DNA of 64,000 nt from Girardinichthys multiradiatus (Eukaryota; Chordata; Actinopteri; Cyprinodontiformes; Goodeidae): the NCBI RefSeq assembly GCF_021462225.1, contig NC_061800.1, positions 5,900,501 through 5,964,500 of the forward strand, given 5' to 3'. Positions 49,001 to 55,113 of the stretch are shown here, one piece after another. Both the position numbers and the translations under genes were made by a program. Position 1 is the stretch's first letter, and each line of letters starts with the position of its first letter. The notes beneath the pieces are model-generated. The model was not told the origin of the DNA and made no database searches. It was given only the letters and a program-made list of their open reading frames with translations.

Positions 49001-51773
49001 GAATGGCTGACCTAGGCAAAATTTCTTCAAGAGTGCAACAACGTCTTATCCAAGAGGTCATAATGGAACCCAGAACAACATCTAAAGCACTGGAGACCTC
49101 ATTTACCTCAGTTAAAGTCAGAGTTCACGATTTAACAAAAAGAAAGAGACTGGGAAAATCCATGAGATAGTTCCAAAGAAAAGAACACTACTAAACAGAA
49201 AAACAACTAAGGCCTCATCACTGTGATGAAAATATTCTTTGGACAGATGAAACAAAGTGAAACTTTTTGGAAGGCGTGTGGCCCATTGCATCTGATGTAA
49301 ATCTAGCTGAATTCTGACGTCCGGACATCAGTACATTACCCTACGTTTGAACCACCTCTGAATGACTAATAAAAAGTAAAATGAAGGTTTTGGACTGGCT
49401 TTGCGAAAAGGTCTGAACTTAAATCAGGTTGAGATGCTGTAGCATGATGGGCTGTTCTGTCTCGATAACCAATGTGGATGAAATAAAATGATTCTTCAAA
49501 GGAGAGTTGGCCAAATTTTCTCCACGGGGATGTAAAGGACTCATTGTCAGTTATTACAAACTCTTAATGTCAGTTGTTGCTGCTAAGGGTAGAACTACCA
49601 GTTAGCAGATTTCTCACTTAGGGACAGGTCTGCTTGGACAGCTTTATCTCTTAATAAATAAAATCATAATTAAAAAACTGCTTTTTGCATTTTCTCAGGG
49701 TATTTTTGTCTGGTCTTAAAGTTAAGTTGATGATCTAAAACATTTAAGTGTGACAAAAAAGCAAAAACAGGCGACGTGTGTATGGTGACAAATAGTTCAC
49801 ATCACTGTGCGCCTCTCACACACTAAGCTATTAAATTATACATCCTCCTTGTCATTTTGTGTTGCCTTAAAACATTATTTTTTATTTTTTTTATTTAGAG
49901 GACATATTTTTATGATGCAAAATATTTTAATGTTAAACAAACAAGATGTAAGAAAGTAAAGGTTTTGTAGCAATAAAAGTGGCCAGTCTCTTTGGGTCAT
50001 CCTCCACAGGCTTGGCTTATTCAGCCACTGTAATTCCTAATGGCACAACCTTTTCAGCTCCAGAAATTCTCAGTTAAATTGAGCTCTGGGCTTTGACTGG
50101 GACATTAACCATTTCTACTGAAACCACTGGTCACTGAGGTTCAGCTTTTGTTTTTGGAGTCATTTTTTAACCAATTTAAAATTTCTGAATCATGCTGTAG
50201 CCCCTGCAGATGAAATACCTTCCCCATGTCATGATACTTCCACCACCGCGCTGCACTGTTCAGATGGTGTTTTGAGCATGATCACTGGTTTGTGCAAGAC
50301 ATGGCATTGTCCTTGATGGCCAGTATAAACAACATATTGCCAAAAGTATTTGTCTGTTCATTTTTACATGAACTTTGATGACATCCTATTCTTAATCTTT
50401 AAGGTTCAGTTTGTTGATGGACCCCCCCTCCCAGCAATAGGAACTTTAAATATTCAACAAACATCTGGCACAAGGTTTAGGAGTGTGTTCATACTTAACG
50501 ACACTAAATGATAAATACTGTCTATTTTAGCTTCTACTACCACATATTTAAGGAGTATCCAATACGCCTTTGCATTTTGACAAATTTCAAATGTTCTACC
50601 TTATTATTTCTTTAAGCAATAGCTATTTTCTTGCCTTAAAGCCCAGCTCTGCCCCATGTACAACCCACAGTGCTCCTACAGTGAGATACTCCTATCTCCA
50701 CAGAACAGCTACCCAGTTATGTTTGTCCTCTTGTTGCTTCTCTGATTTATGCCCATCTTGCTGAGTCTGCGGGTTTTGGTGGATGGCCCTCTCTCGAGCT
50801 CCTACTCTGCCTAACTTTGTCCCTGACTTAGGTGGAAGTGTCCCTTGTCTTCATGCTTGGCAGTAGCCTGTATTACACAAAGATGTTGCTTCTTGTGGCT
50901 TTTAGACAGTTGGAAGTACTGAGACCACCAAACAGACTAGGGTATGATGTTTAGAACATCAAAACAAAAAAACTGAACACATATTTGTGCAAGACTTTCA
51001 GTTTATATTTTTCAGTCATATAAAGCAATTCTTTCACCATATTTTGTATTGTACCATTAGCTACAATCAAAGTGAAAATCCATTTAAATTCCACAGTGTA
51101 AGAAAGCAAAACAGAGCAAATGCCATAGGGATTAACACTTTTGCAACCCACTGTTTCTTTGTCTCATGTTAAAAGTTAATTTAGAAATAAATGACTTATA
51201 ATGACACATTGGTACTTATAGTGCTTTGTTTCTTATCTCTGGAGTTTGGGAATTCCGGATTTCAAGTTGCCAACAAATAGAGAAGGTCGACATGGCGAAA
51301 AGTTAATTTTCTTTTTTTAACCAGCTTATGCAAAACACTGTTTCTAATGTTGGCCTCTAATTACTTGGATTAAACACAAAGGAATGGAGAAACAGTAATT
51401 TTTATAATGTGCGGCTCTACTTAAAAAGCAGGCTTAAGGGGGGTTTAGGACTTTCGTATTTTTACTGAAGCATCTCAGACATATTGCTATGATGTCATAA
51501 AACTGTCATCTTGTAAAAAAGCAGCGTATGTGTCCTTAAAGGCAAGCAGAATAACATTAAGTGTTAAATGTACCTCATTGACATCTATCCCATTGTTAAC
51601 CGACCAGGTGGTCTGAAAACATTCCAGCATGCGCTGCTCCAAGGCTTTGGGCAGCCGGTGAACCCTGATGAAGTCCTTCAGGTCCTTGGTACGCGTGTGG
51701 TATAGTGAGCGGCGTGAATACATCCTCTGGATGATGGCGGTCACATTACCAAACACCACTGCATGCATCAGCG
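15054..51773 (-). CDS. kcnh8: ELK-type potassium channel KCNH8, C-terminal exons
   Basis: Seven exons on the - strand (51773-51574, 48170-47921, 29452-29238, 19855-19599, 19169-19069, 18970-18918, 16019-15054) encode about 680 residues. In order: the end of S6 and C-linker ([20 protein letters not shown]), the cyclic-nucleotide-binding homology domain ([33 protein letters not shown]), then DLTYNLREG, whose Tyr and Leu correspond to the known 'intrinsic ligand' of EAG/ELK channels, an acidic [14 protein letters not shown] segment, a PPELSPRFVDGIE motif shared with KCNH8/KCNH4, a coiled-coil-like segment and a Pro/Ser-rich tail ending DEEDPAL. The protein conducts K+ across the plasma membrane, mainly in neurons (family knowledge). 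KCNH8 fits better than KCNH4 because the CNBHD exon lacks the KCNH4 insert and reads [17 protein letters not shown]. One short exon between 29238 and 19855 is expected but not located. PAS and S1-S6 exons are outside the window. Confidence 0.88.
16495..16650 (-). pseudogene. kcnh8: Duplicated fragment of a kcnh8 tail exon
   Basis: The + strand bases 16501-16650 align without gaps to 19692-19841 inside the kcnh8 acidic-tail exon; I count 18 mismatches in 150 positions, about 88% identity. The same reading frame ([16 protein letters not shown]...) remains open on the - strand. The copy is in the same orientation as the gene, in the intron between the 53-bp exon and the terminal exon. It starts and stops inside the exon and carries neither the original acceptor nor the original donor, so it is probably a non-coding DNA-level duplication. 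Confidence 0.85.
17030..17620 (+). mobile_element. Highly decayed LINE reverse-transcriptase remnant
   Basis: Short translated islands resemble RT blocks: [11 protein letters not shown] at about 17050, a [19 protein letters not shown] island near 17485-17525, and [13 protein letters not shown] text at 17555. Frames shift repeatedly. The family is uncertain. It lies in the last kcnh8 intron on the strand opposite to the gene. Confidence 0.55.
18500..18715 (+). repeat. Fish interspersed repeat, tail portion
   Basis: The phrases CTCTAAATTGGCCTTAGGTG, AATGGACTGACAACCTGTCC and TATAGATAATGGATGAAAGG match the tail of a very common fish repeat whose head is the tRNA-like piece at 13626-13792. It ends in a GATGAAAGGATG tail. 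Confidence 0.65.
18918..18970 (-). CDS. kcnh8: kcnh8 short exon
   Basis: Acceptor GTCTGTAG, donor GTAAGT. It is 53 bp, (G)[17 protein letters not shown], a short helix leading into the coiled coil of the last exon. Phases match both neighbours. Confidence 0.85.
19069..19169 (-). CDS. kcnh8: kcnh8 exon: FVDGIE segment
   Basis: Acceptor CCTGCAAAG, donor GTAAAG. It is 101 bp, completing the split Arg then [20 protein letters not shown] to PYA plus one base of the Gly codon. Confidence 0.87.
19599..19855 (-). CDS. kcnh8: kcnh8 exon: acidic/Pro-rich cytoplasmic tail
   Basis: Acceptor TGTTTCTCAG, donor GTAACA. It is 257 bp, 85 codons plus two bases, opening [20 protein letters not shown] and ending APPELSP plus a split Arg. 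Part of it is duplicated at 16495-16650. Confidence 0.88.
19860..20815. other. kcnh8 intron, nothing recognised
   Basis: No exon or clear repeat is seen between the acidic-tail exon and the next Tc1 remnant. Confidence 0.5.
20818..21545 (-). pseudogene. Tc1/Bari-like transposase, 5'-truncated
   Basis: A well-preserved open frame covers the C-terminal two-thirds of a DD34E transposase. It can be read upstream of 21486 as [20 protein letters not shown] and continues to the stop at 20818. Catalytic residues are visible: D in LFSDEST, D in [10 protein letters not shown] in [10 protein letters not shown]. The N-terminal DNA-binding part is missing because the frame runs into an oppositely oriented, much older Tc1 remnant near 21545. 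No terminal repeat could be identified with confidence. It is a different Tc1 lineage from the copies at 8876 and 11816. Confidence 0.85.
21550..22330 (+). mobile_element. Decayed Tc1-like transposon, 3' half
   Basis: Islands [19 protein letters not shown], a '[19 protein letters not shown]'-like stretch and LNPIENLW appear in order on the + strand with stops and frameshifts. The 5' half is absent; the remnant abuts the oppositely oriented transposase at 20818-21545. Confidence 0.75.
22415..22600 (+). mobile_element. Small LINE 3' fragment
   Basis: GGTTCAAGTATCTTTGTGAC, ATGAGTGATGGTGGATTGGG and GATCTGGGCCTCGTC echo the region after the FADD box in the GC-rich LINE family found at 57865. A GATG-rich tract follows at 22545-22600. 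Confidence 0.45.
22601..23520. other. kcnh8 intron, nothing recognised
   Basis: AT-rich sequence with short chance frames only. Confidence 0.5.
23525..24120 (-). mobile_element. Decayed Tc1/mariner-type element
   Basis: The + strand text CAATTGCACTGTTTGACCTT, AAGATCATTGCAGATGTC and ACACCTGCTGATGATAAGG corresponds in diverged form to the N-terminal helix-turn-helix and 5' region of a widespread fish DNA transposon, with transposase on the - strand. No continuous frame is left. Confidence 0.5.
24981..25013. repeat. Poly-G tract
   Basis: An almost pure G run of about 30 bases on the + strand. It is a potential G-quadruplex. It lies in a kcnh8 intron, so the transcribed RNA would be C-rich there. 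Confidence 0.95.
25014..26155. other. kcnh8 intron, nothing recognised
   Basis: Contains short frames without recognisable domains and a TC-rich tract at about 25650-25690. Confidence 0.5.
26160..26835 (-). mobile_element. Decayed, internally deleted Tc1-like transposon
   Basis: The left end has TATTTTGTCACATTACAACC, the right end the inverted phrase (...TATTGAAGTATGTGACAAAATG). The interior on the + strand reads TAGCTCTGGCTGTATGTTTA, GGTGAACCTCCATCCCAAT and GACCAGAGCAACTTCTTCC, the complement of the transposase gene of the same family as 7404-8645. A large internal deletion joins the mid-gene to the 5' region near 26650. Confidence 0.8.
27645..28803. mobile_element. Non-autonomous DNA transposon with TIRs (1159 bp)
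   Basis: The ends CCGTATTTTCCGCACTATAAG... at 27645 and its inverse ...GTGCGGAAAATACGG at 28803 form a 27-bp terminal inverted repeat with one mismatch, flanked by TA on both sides. Inside, a ~34-bp module with CGCCTTRTAATCCGG occurs near each end (27704-27738 and 28713-28746) in direct, not inverted, orientation. No transposase is encoded. The family is not assigned; a related but distinct element lies at 38234. Confidence 0.88.
28806..29237. other. kcnh8 intron, nothing recognised
   Basis: Short AT-rich stretch between the DNA transposon and the CNBHD exon. Confidence 0.5.
29238..29452 (-). CDS. kcnh8: kcnh8 exon: cyclic-nucleotide-binding homology domain, part 2
   Basis: Acceptor TTCCATCAG, donor GTAAGT. 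It is 215 bp from (G)[16 protein letters not shown] to EGHGAD. It carries the TYNL motif whose Tyr and Leu occupy the ligand pocket in ELK channels (established for zebrafish ELK and mouse EAG). The exon is separated from the previous one by an 18.5-kb intron that contains an L1-like LINE. Confidence 0.92.
29453..30604. other. kcnh8 intron, nothing recognised
   Basis: AT-rich sequence. The open frame at 30302-30054 reads [20 protein letters not shown] and has no domain I know; I do not call it a gene. Confidence 0.5.
30703..34349 (-). pseudogene. L1-like ORF2 (endonuclease and reverse transcriptase)
   Basis: The APE-type endonuclease opens [17 protein letters not shown] (about 34325-34260), continues NIYAPN and [16 protein letters not shown], and breaks near 34190 and 33740 by stop or frameshift. 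The linker and RT follow: [27 protein letters not shown] (frame lost at ~32700), [35 protein letters not shown] and the catalytic box GLYVDDVIL at about 32240-32220. The C-terminal part has [20 protein letters not shown] and a cysteine-containing end. At least five disruptions are visible. In an intact element this protein nicks DNA and copies the LINE RNA at the nick. Confidence 0.87.
34640..35466 (-). pseudogene. L1-like ORF1 (RNA-binding protein)
   Basis: From ATG 35466 ([15 protein letters not shown]) the frame reads through a coiled-coil-like leader with two in-frame stops (near 35347 and 35261), then an open stretch from 35145 containing [21 protein letters not shown] and RPRIIIARV, the signature of the transposase-22/L1 ORF1p RRM domain that coats LINE RNA. 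Near 34745 a frameshift moves the true C-terminus into another frame ([19 protein letters not shown]), which ends at about 34646. Confidence 0.82.
35641..36600. other. kcnh8 intron, nothing recognised
   Basis: Contains a poly-A run near 36506-36535 and otherwise no recognised feature. Confidence 0.5.
36600..36855 (+). repeat. Fish SINE/LINE-tail repeat
   Basis: Begins GGCAAATGGTAAATGGACTG, then ATTTATATAGCGCCTTTCC and CTCAATGCGCTTTACGC, and ends ...AACCCACAACCTTCTGATTGC. This 'TATATAGCGC' repeat is very common in fish; the same motif opens the L2 3' end at 55113. Confidence 0.75.
36856..38233. other. kcnh8 intron, nothing recognised
   Basis: No exon or clear repeat recognised. Confidence 0.5.
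38234..38604. mobile_element. Short non-autonomous DNA transposon (MITE-like)
   Basis: The left end, after TA, is CCGTAAATTACGGATTATAAG GCGC-like; the right end at about 38580-38604 (GCGCTTTGTAGTCTGGAATT CACG) is its diverged inverse. Internal GCGGCTTAACATCCGGTGCGG-type text echoes the 'GCGCCTTATAATCCGG' module of the element at 27645, so the two are related families. About 370 bp, non-coding. Confidence 0.7.
38605..41105. other. kcnh8 intron, nothing recognised
   Basis: Purine-rich tract around 39350-39560 produces long chance frames on the - strand. No recognised gene or repeat. Confidence 0.45.
41110..41800 (-). mobile_element. Decayed, internally deleted Tc1-like transposon
   Basis: The + strand carries TTTGCTAAATAGCTTGAACTAG, TCAAGTCTTGCCAAATATTCCC, CTGTAGTTCTGGCTTTATG and GTGCTCCTTGGCCTTCATGA, the complement of the 7404/26160 family transposon. 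The centre is deleted near 41550. The right end is weak. Confidence 0.75.
42460..42760 (-). mobile_element. Tc1-like fragment
   Basis: ACTCTATCATAAAGGCCTGA, GGGGTGCGTCACAATAGTTG and CTCTGACCAAGGCCCCAGC match the complement of a Tc1 transposase N-terminal region, diverged. Confidence 0.6.
42761..45835. other. kcnh8 intron, nothing recognised
   Basis: A small CA-rich tract lies near 43540-43580. No exon or clear repeat recognised. Confidence 0.45.
45840..46270 (-). pseudogene. Tc1-like transposase fragment
   Basis: On the - strand from about 46145 an open stretch reads [50 protein letters not shown], the middle of a Tc1 DD34E core including the second aspartate. It ends near 45882, before the block holding the third catalytic residue. 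A + strand copy of the missing block of a related element begins at about 46440. Confidence 0.78.
46440..46790 (+). mobile_element. Tc1-like 3' fragment
   Basis: TGGATGTTCCAGCAGGACAC, GGAATAAATAAGTAAAGCTA, GAAATGGCCCTGACATTAAC and GCATGTGGTTTCTGTGATGC are a diverged copy of the Tc1 3' transposase end from the second catalytic aspartate to the C-terminus, on the + strand. Confidence 0.75.
46791..47920. other. kcnh8 intron, nothing recognised
   Basis: No exon or clear repeat recognised. Confidence 0.5.
47921..48170 (-). CDS. kcnh8: kcnh8 exon: cyclic-nucleotide-binding homology domain, part 1
   Basis: Acceptor GCTTCACAG, donor GTGAGT. It is 250 bp from [14 protein letters not shown] to VLAIL plus one base of a split Gly. 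It holds the beta-roll core [20 protein letters not shown]. Confidence 0.93.
48780..49610 (+). mobile_element. Decayed Tc1-like transposon
   Basis: The + strand holds AAGAAGTTCAAGATCAGTCATG, TGGCTGACCTAGGCAAAATTTC, GAGTGCAACAACGTCTTATCC, TTTGGACAGATGAAACAAAGTG (first catalytic region) and GGATGTAAAGGACTCATTG near the C-terminus. No continuous frame remains; the central part after 49270 is shortened. Confidence 0.78.
50020..50340 (-). mobile_element. Tc1-like fragment
   Basis: TTGAGCTCTGGGCTTTGACTGG, AATCATGCTGTAGCCCCTGC and CATGATACTTCCACCACCGC are the complement of a diverged Tc1 transposase core. Confidence 0.65.
50740..50915 (-). mobile_element. Tc1-like fragment
   Basis: GCGGGTTTTGGTGGATGGCC, CTAACTTTGTCCCTGACTTAGG and ACACAAAGATGTTGCTTCTT resemble the N-terminal part of the same element as the fragment at 50020, separated by about 400 bp of other sequence. 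Confidence 0.5.
51574..51773 (-). CDS. kcnh8: kcnh8 exon: end of S6 and C-linker
   Basis: Acceptor CCCACAG, donor GTACAT on the - strand. It is 200 bp, beginning with two bases completing an Ala codon, then [14 protein letters not shown] and ending NNGIDVNE. The next exon continues [10 protein letters not shown] without a gap relative to KCNH8. Confidence 0.92.
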
Positions 51774-51774
51774 C

Positions 51775-53965
51775 TGTGGGCAGAGGAAAGTGTTCTCTAT
51801 AACTCAGTCTGTTTCAGATGTGGTACAATACAGGACTTTTGTTTGAAAGGAACATAGTTTTACTCGAGGTCTCCACAAACCCAGAGAACTTAGAATACTT
51901 TTGTCTAAACTTTTGTCTAAATTTGACATTGCTGCTTTAAAACCACATTATACTTGGTGTTGCATTAAGTGGATTATTGTTTTTTGGAAAAAAGTGGATA
52001 CACCAGGACTGAAAAATAATCCTGAACCTGAACACATCTTTTATTTTTACAGAAACTATTTCAATGCTCCACAGAGCTCCATTTCTGTTCTACATAATGG
52101 TTTTTGATATTGTGTCCCTCAGCCTGAGTGTTGCTGTGAACGTCTATGCAACTAATCAACAGCATTGAAAAAGTTGAGCGAGCTAAAAAAATGGCAGAAG
52201 CAGCGTCAGATTGCAGGACATCTACAGTTCACTGACACAGAGACTAATGATTGTCCCCTCAGGGCACATTTTGGCAAACTCAGATTTTAAAATATCCCTC
52301 AGTTACAACACATAATGCCACAGCTCACCACTTAAACTTACACTGATTAATGAAGCAGAAGCTTGTTTTGACAATTACTCAGTTCAAACCATGATTTAAC
52401 AGCAGAGGAACTAATGTAAGAATGTTGCGTTTATATAATTTTATAGCCAATAGAATTATATATAATTTTAGCCATGATTTGCTGTAACCTACTAGCCTCT
52501 TGCCTACTGGCATTTTATTGCTGAATTTGAAGTTAAGTACAGTATAATAATTGGACTGTATGTAACTTGAATCTAAAACCTGACTGTGTTTGAATGAATT
52601 GTGTTTGAACTGTACTGCCATGCAATGTATTAAATTGAATGAAATATACTAAGTGGAATTTGGTATATTTACATAGCATCAGTTCACAACACAAGTCATG
52701 GTACTTTCCAAGAAAAATACATGGATCATGACCATGTATACAGAAACACACCGTATATCATATCATATACAAAAACAATCCAATTATTTATTCAATTGCC
52801 CCTTTTCCCTTGCTTGTAGAAAGACCCAGGCTTCTGAAAAGCCTAGGTTGCGTTTAGACAGTCAATGTATTAATTGCCTGTACTTCGTGACTTATTATAA
52901 TAATAAAAAAAAATGTTAATACATTTTGTTACTAAAAACATGTTCTTTAGTTAGCTGATATGAGTTTAACTAATGATAAAAGAAAAACAAGTGTGTAAAT
53001 CAGCATTTTGTAGTTATTGTAAATGATTCATGCAGTTGTATAGCAACAACAGATGAAGGTTGGTAAACAAAATAATGTAAAATAATGATTTAAAGTGTTT
53101 CTGATTATGGATCCAGATTAACTTAAGGAATAAAGGAAGGAATTAAACTGTATAACTCTAAAGCTGCTCATCATTTGTTATTTATTGGTTGAAATAAAAA
53201 TGATATTTTAGCTTTTAACTGGAGTAAAGGAGTAATGCCACTGCTGGAATGAAGGTGTAGTGCAGTTTTCTTCATAACCTCCCCATACATCATTAGGATG
53301 ATTTAATTAAATGGTTTGTGGCAATTGAAAAAGAAAGTACAAAATTCGCTGGGATTCCTATTACCTGGGTAAAACAAAACCTGAGGCTTTTCAGTTGACA
53401 AGGCTAATGACACAAAGACAAGCCTGGTCCTAAATCACAACATCATTACAAGATAGTCTAGTTCCAATTATACTGCTAACTGGTTAAAAGACACGTTATC
53501 TGTGTAAGAATAATTTACATAGTTAAGTTTTACATGCATATTTAAGAACTCAAGCCAACCACAGAAGTCATTGACTTTGTAGCAATGGATGATTTAATTA
53601 GATTGTATGTAACTGGACAAGATTTGGAACCATTTCATTTTTCAAAGTGTCCAGGGAATATTTCTATTGTGAACTGGTGTCATAATTATAAACTGAACGG
53701 AAATAAATCAAATTCAGTTAAACTGAGCACATTTGAACTGTGTTAGATACAACTCTGCCTTGTTTGTATTCAGTGTCAAAAGGAACATTTCCTCAGTGCA
53801 TACAACAATGCTGGAGCTACTTGCCCTGAGAATTGTTGTAGGAACTCATTGTAGGCTATAGCTGATTGAAGACCATTGACAGGCTGTGGACTGCCTGTAG
53901 CTTTTGGATTGACAGGAGGCTCTGGTGTCATATACTTCCTACTTTCACTGTCTGCACGGCCACAG
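51775..53965. other. kcnh8 intron, nothing recognised
   Basis: The exon encoding the pore and S6 should lie upstream (to the right) but I find no match here or further right; this stretch appears non-coding and AT-rich. Confidence 0.5.
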
Positions 53966-54955
53966 CAATCAGAATCAGAATCAGCTTTATTGCCAAGTTT
54001 GTACCGACAAACCAGGAATTTCACTCTGTACACTTTGCTCTCATTCTTTATTAGAGCAGCTATAACAACAACTTTAATAACTTTGTAATTGTACATATAT
54101 ACACAATTGACTTTAAAATGGAATATAACAAAAATCAGTCCAAGTATGCATGATGTTGTTCTGGAGCTCTGACTGTCAAGTGTTCATCAGAGAAACAGCC
54201 TGGGGGAAGAGACTGTCTCTGTGGCAGTTTGTGTGCAGGGTGTGTGGGGTGTGCAGATTTTAGCTGCCCTTTTCCTGACCCTAGACCTGTATAAGTCCTG
54301 GGTAGAGGGAAGGTCAGCCCTGATGACTCTCTCTGCAGCCCTGATAGTTTGTTGCAGTATGGACTCGTCCTGTTTTGTGGAAGAGCCACTCCACACTGAG
54401 CTGGATGAAGACAGGACATACTGAATTATGGCAGTGTAGAAGATAACCAACACCTCCTGTGGAAGGTTGTACTTCTTGAGTTGCTTCAGGAAGTACAGTC
54501 TCTGCTGGGCTTTCTGAACATTGTCTATGTGTGAGGACCATCTCATGTTTCGAGAAATGGTGGTTCCTAGGAACCGGAAGCGGTCCACAGCAGACACAGT
54601 GTCGTTGAGGATGGTAAGGGGTTCATGTGGGGTATGTGGTGTTCTCAGAAAGTCCACCATCATCTCCACAGTCTTGAGTTGGTGAAGTTCCAGGTGGTTC
54701 TGACCACACCAGTGTAGCAGCCGATCCACCTCCTGTCTGTATGCAGACACATCACTGTCCTGGATCAGTCTAATAACAGTGGTGTCATCTGCAAACTTCA
54801 TGAGTTTCACAGATGGGTGCATTGAGGTGCAGTCATCCCTGGGGGGCGCCGGTGCTGATGGTTCTTGTGCAGGAGAAGATGCTCCTCAGCCTCACCTGTC
54901 GCTGCCGGTCCTTCAGGAAGCTGGTGATCCACTGACACCACTGACAGGTAGAGGC
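53966..54955 (-). mobile_element. Rex/jockey-like LINE, 5'-truncated
   Basis: The 3' end is marked by the fish LINE tail AATCAGAATCAGAATCAGCT (+ strand at about 53968-53990). On the - strand a 211-residue open frame (54822-54187) begins MHPSVKLMKFADDTTVIRLI and includes the RT FADD box, TVEMMVDFLRTPH, FRFLGTTISRNMRW and QQRLYFLKQLKKYNLPQEVL, typical of the RT C-terminal/thumb region. Upstream, to 54955, a frame-shifted continuation is visible (SGTPGCPLTLLYKNH-like phrases). It is truncated at the GGTAA array. The family matches the + strand LINE at 60670. Confidence 0.85.
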
Positions 54956-54956
54956 C

Positions 54957-55113
54957 GGGGTAAGGTAAGGTAGGGTAAGGTAAGGTAAGGTAAGGTAGGG
55001 TAAGGTAAGGTAAGGTAAGGTAAGGTAAGGTAAGGTAAGGTAAGGTAAGGTAAGGTAAGGTAAGGTAAGGTAAGGTAAGGTAAGGTAAGGTAAGGTAAGG
55101 TAAGGTAAGGTAA
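54957..55113. repeat. GGTAA pentanucleotide array
   Basis: About 30 tandem GGTAA units, with a few GGGTAA-like variants at the left end. It lies exactly at the 3' end of the L2-like element (its - strand reads TTACC repeats), consistent with a LINE tail expanded into a microsatellite, and forms the junction with the truncated Rex-like LINE. Confidence 0.95.

Noticed and set aside
54957..55113. Possible CRISPR array or telomere-like repeat
   Set aside because: There are no unique spacers, and the unit is not TTAGGG; it is a microsatellite tail of an L2 element.
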